Origin: Elephas maximus indicus | Lineage: Eukaryota > Chordata > Mammalia > Proboscidea > Elephantidae | Reading direction: 5' to 3' | NCBI RefSeq assembly: GCF_024166365.1 | Contig: NC_064830.1 | Coordinates: forward strand, 90,636,968-90,700,967 | Length of the DNA stretch: 64,000 bases | In this document: positions 61,911 to 64,000 of the stretch, one piece after another | Layout of the letters: every line of letters begins with the position of its first letter | How positions within the stretch are numbered: the stretch's first letter is position 1 | The notes under the pieces: generated by a model | The model's database searches: none | The model's input: only the letters and a program-made list of their open reading frames with translations | Told to the model about the DNA's origin: nothing | Made by a program: the position numbers and the translations under genes

Positions 61911-64000
61911 TTTTTTTTTTTATTGTGCTTTACATGAAAGTTTATAAATCAAGTCGGTCTGTCATACAAAAATTTATATACACCTTGCTATGTATTCCTA
62001 GTTATTCTCCTCCTAATTAGACAGCACAGTCCTTCTCTCCACCCTGTATTCCCCATGAACATTCGGTCAGCTTCTGTCCCCCTCTGCCTTCTCATCTCCC
62101 CTCCAGATATGAGCTGCCCACATAGACTCATGTGTCCACTTGGGCCAAGAAGCTCACTCCTCACCAATATCATTTTCTGTCTTATAGTCCAGTCCAATCC
62201 CTGTGTGAAGAGTTGGCTTCGGGAATGGTTCCAGTCTTGGGCTAACAAAGGATCCGGGGACCATGACCTACGGGGTTCCTCTAGTCTCAGTCAGACCATT
62301 AAGTCTGGTCTTTTTACTAGAATTTGAGGTCTGCATCTCACTGTTCTCCTACTCCATCAGGGATTCTGTGTTATGTTCCCTGTCAGGGCAGTCATCGGTG
62401 GTAGCCAGGCACCATCTAGTTCTTCTGGTCTCAGGCTGATGTAGTCTCTGATTTATGTAGCCCTTTCTGTCTCTTGGGATCATCTCTACTTTTGGTGTTC
62501 TTCATTCTCCTTTGCTCCAGGTGGGTTGAGAACAATTGATGCTTCTTATATGGCGGCTTGCTAGCTTATAAGACCCCAGATGCCACTCACCAAAGTGGGA
62601 TGCAGAATGTTTTCTTAATAGCTTTTATTATGCCAGTCGACCTAGTTGTCCCTTAAAACCATGGTCCCCAGGCCCCTGCCCCTGCTACTCTGGCCTTTGA
62701 AGTGTTCGGTTTATTCAGGGAACTTCTTTGCATTGGTTTAGCCCAGTTGTGCTGACCTTTCCTGTATTGTGTGTTGTCTTTCACTTCACCTAAAACAGTT
62801 CTTGTCTACTATCTAATTAGAGAATACCCCTCTCCCTTCCTCCCTCCTCATCCTCATAACCATCAAAGAATATTTTCTTCAGTTTAAACTGTTTCTTCAG
62901 TTCTTATAATAGTGGTCTCATACAATATCTGTCCTTTTGCAACTGACTAATTTCACTCAGCATGATGCCTTCCAGATTCCTCCATGTTATGAAATGTTCC
63001 AAGGATTCATCATTGTTATTTATTGATGTGTAGTATTCCATTGTATGATGGGTAGTATTCCATTGTGTGAATAAACCACAATTTTTTTTTTACCCATTCA
63101 TCCATTGATGGGCACCTTGATTGCTTCCACATTTTTGCTATTGTAAATAGTGCTACAATGAACATGGCTGTGCATGTATCTGTTCATGTAAAGGCTCTTA
63201 TTTCTCTAGGATATATTCCAAGGAGTGGGATTGCTGGATCGTATGATAGTTCTATTTCTGGCTTTTTAAGGAAGCACCAAATTGATTTCCAAAGTGGTTG
63301 TATCATTTTATGTTCTGGTCAGAAGTATATAAGAGTTCCAGTCTCTCCATAATCTCTCCAACATTTATTATTTTGTGTTTTTTGGATTAATGCCAGCCTT
63401 GTTGGAGTGAGGTGGTATCTCATTGTAGTTTTGATTTGCATTTCTCTAACGGCTAATGATCGTGAGCATTTCCTCATGTATCTGTTAGCTGCCTGAATGT
63501 CTTCTTTGGTGAAGTGCCTGTTCATATCCTTTGTTCATTTTTTAATTGGGTTATTTGTCTTTTTGTTGTTGAGTTTTTGCAGTATCACATAGATTTTAGA
63601 GCTCAGACGCTGATCGGAAATGTCATAGCAAAAAACCTTTTCCCGGTCTGTAGGTAATCTTTTTACTCTTTTGGTGAAATCTTTGGATGAGCGTAGGTGT
63701 TTGATTTTTAGGTGCTTCCGGTTATCTAGTTTCTCTTCTGGTGTTTGTGCATTGTTTGTAACATTTTGTATACTATTTATACCATGTATTAGGGCTCCTA
63801 GCATTGCCTCTTTTTTTTATTCCATGATCTTTATCGTTTCAGATTTTATATTTATGTCTTTTGTCCACTTTGAGTTCTTTTTTGTGCATGATGTGAGGTA
63901 TGAGTCTTGTTTCATTTTTTTGTAGTTGGATATCCAGTTATGCCGGCACCATTTGTTAAACAGACTATCTTTTCCCCATTTAACTGACTTTGGGTCTTTG
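61911..64000 (-). mobile_element. L1 3' UTR and end of ORF2, cut by the window end
   Basis: Begins 'tttattgtgctttacatgaa' and repeats the L1 text of 32047 and 10321, including ORF2-end blocks (63525-63319 and 63804-63535 on the minus strand). It continues past the window. It lies in ITGAX intron 14. Confidence 0.9.

Noticed and set aside
1-64000. CRISPR-like arrays or prokaryotic operons
   Set aside because: Repeats are dispersed mammalian transposons, genes are split by introns; no regular spacer array exists.

Overview
The window is mammalian nuclear DNA, most likely from an afrotherian and probably an elephant. The evidence is intron-split integrin genes with mammalian splice sites, about two dozen copies of a tRNA-derived SINE that shares its tail with a BovB-like RTE LINE (the AfroSINE type), and a young L1 lineage whose 3' ends recur through the window. 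I saw no bacterial genes, CRISPR array, or rRNA or tRNA gene.

Two leukocyte (CD11) integrin alpha-chain genes lie head to tail on the plus strand. At 1-23.8 kb is the 3' part of ITGAM (CD11b): 22 coding exons that match exons 9-30 of the human gene, open throughout (866 codons plus stop), ending with the membrane helix, the GFFKR motif and a stop at 22747-22749. At 51.47-59.37 kb is the 5' part of ITGAX (CD11c): coding exons 1-14, 570 codons, including the complete I domain with its MIDAS residues. It is cut by the window end inside the intron after exon 14. The order ITGAM-ITGAX and the orientation match human 16p11.2. Both products pair with the beta2 chain (ITGB2) to form complement receptors 3 and 4 on myeloid cells.

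The 28 kb between the genes, and the larger introns, hold layered transposons. They include: a hAT-type DNA transposon with an exact 8-bp target duplication, split by a near-complete RTE LINE and by a SINE; a second RTE split by a HIKESHI (C11orf73) retrocopy; an LLPH retrocopy; the env/3' LTR end of an old endogenous retrovirus, itself split by a SINE and L1 insertions; an MLT1-like LTR; L2 and MIR remnants; and at least eight minus-strand L1 3' ends, two of them under 70 bp yet flanked by clear target duplications.

No undescribed biochemical system was found. The best leads are the nested hAT element, the two retrocopies, the retroviral env relic with its neighbouring palindrome, the strong similarity of exons 13-14 (with their shared intron) between the two integrin genes, and a small repeat family present three times. 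All identifications come from reading the sequence and from memory of the families; no database search was run.
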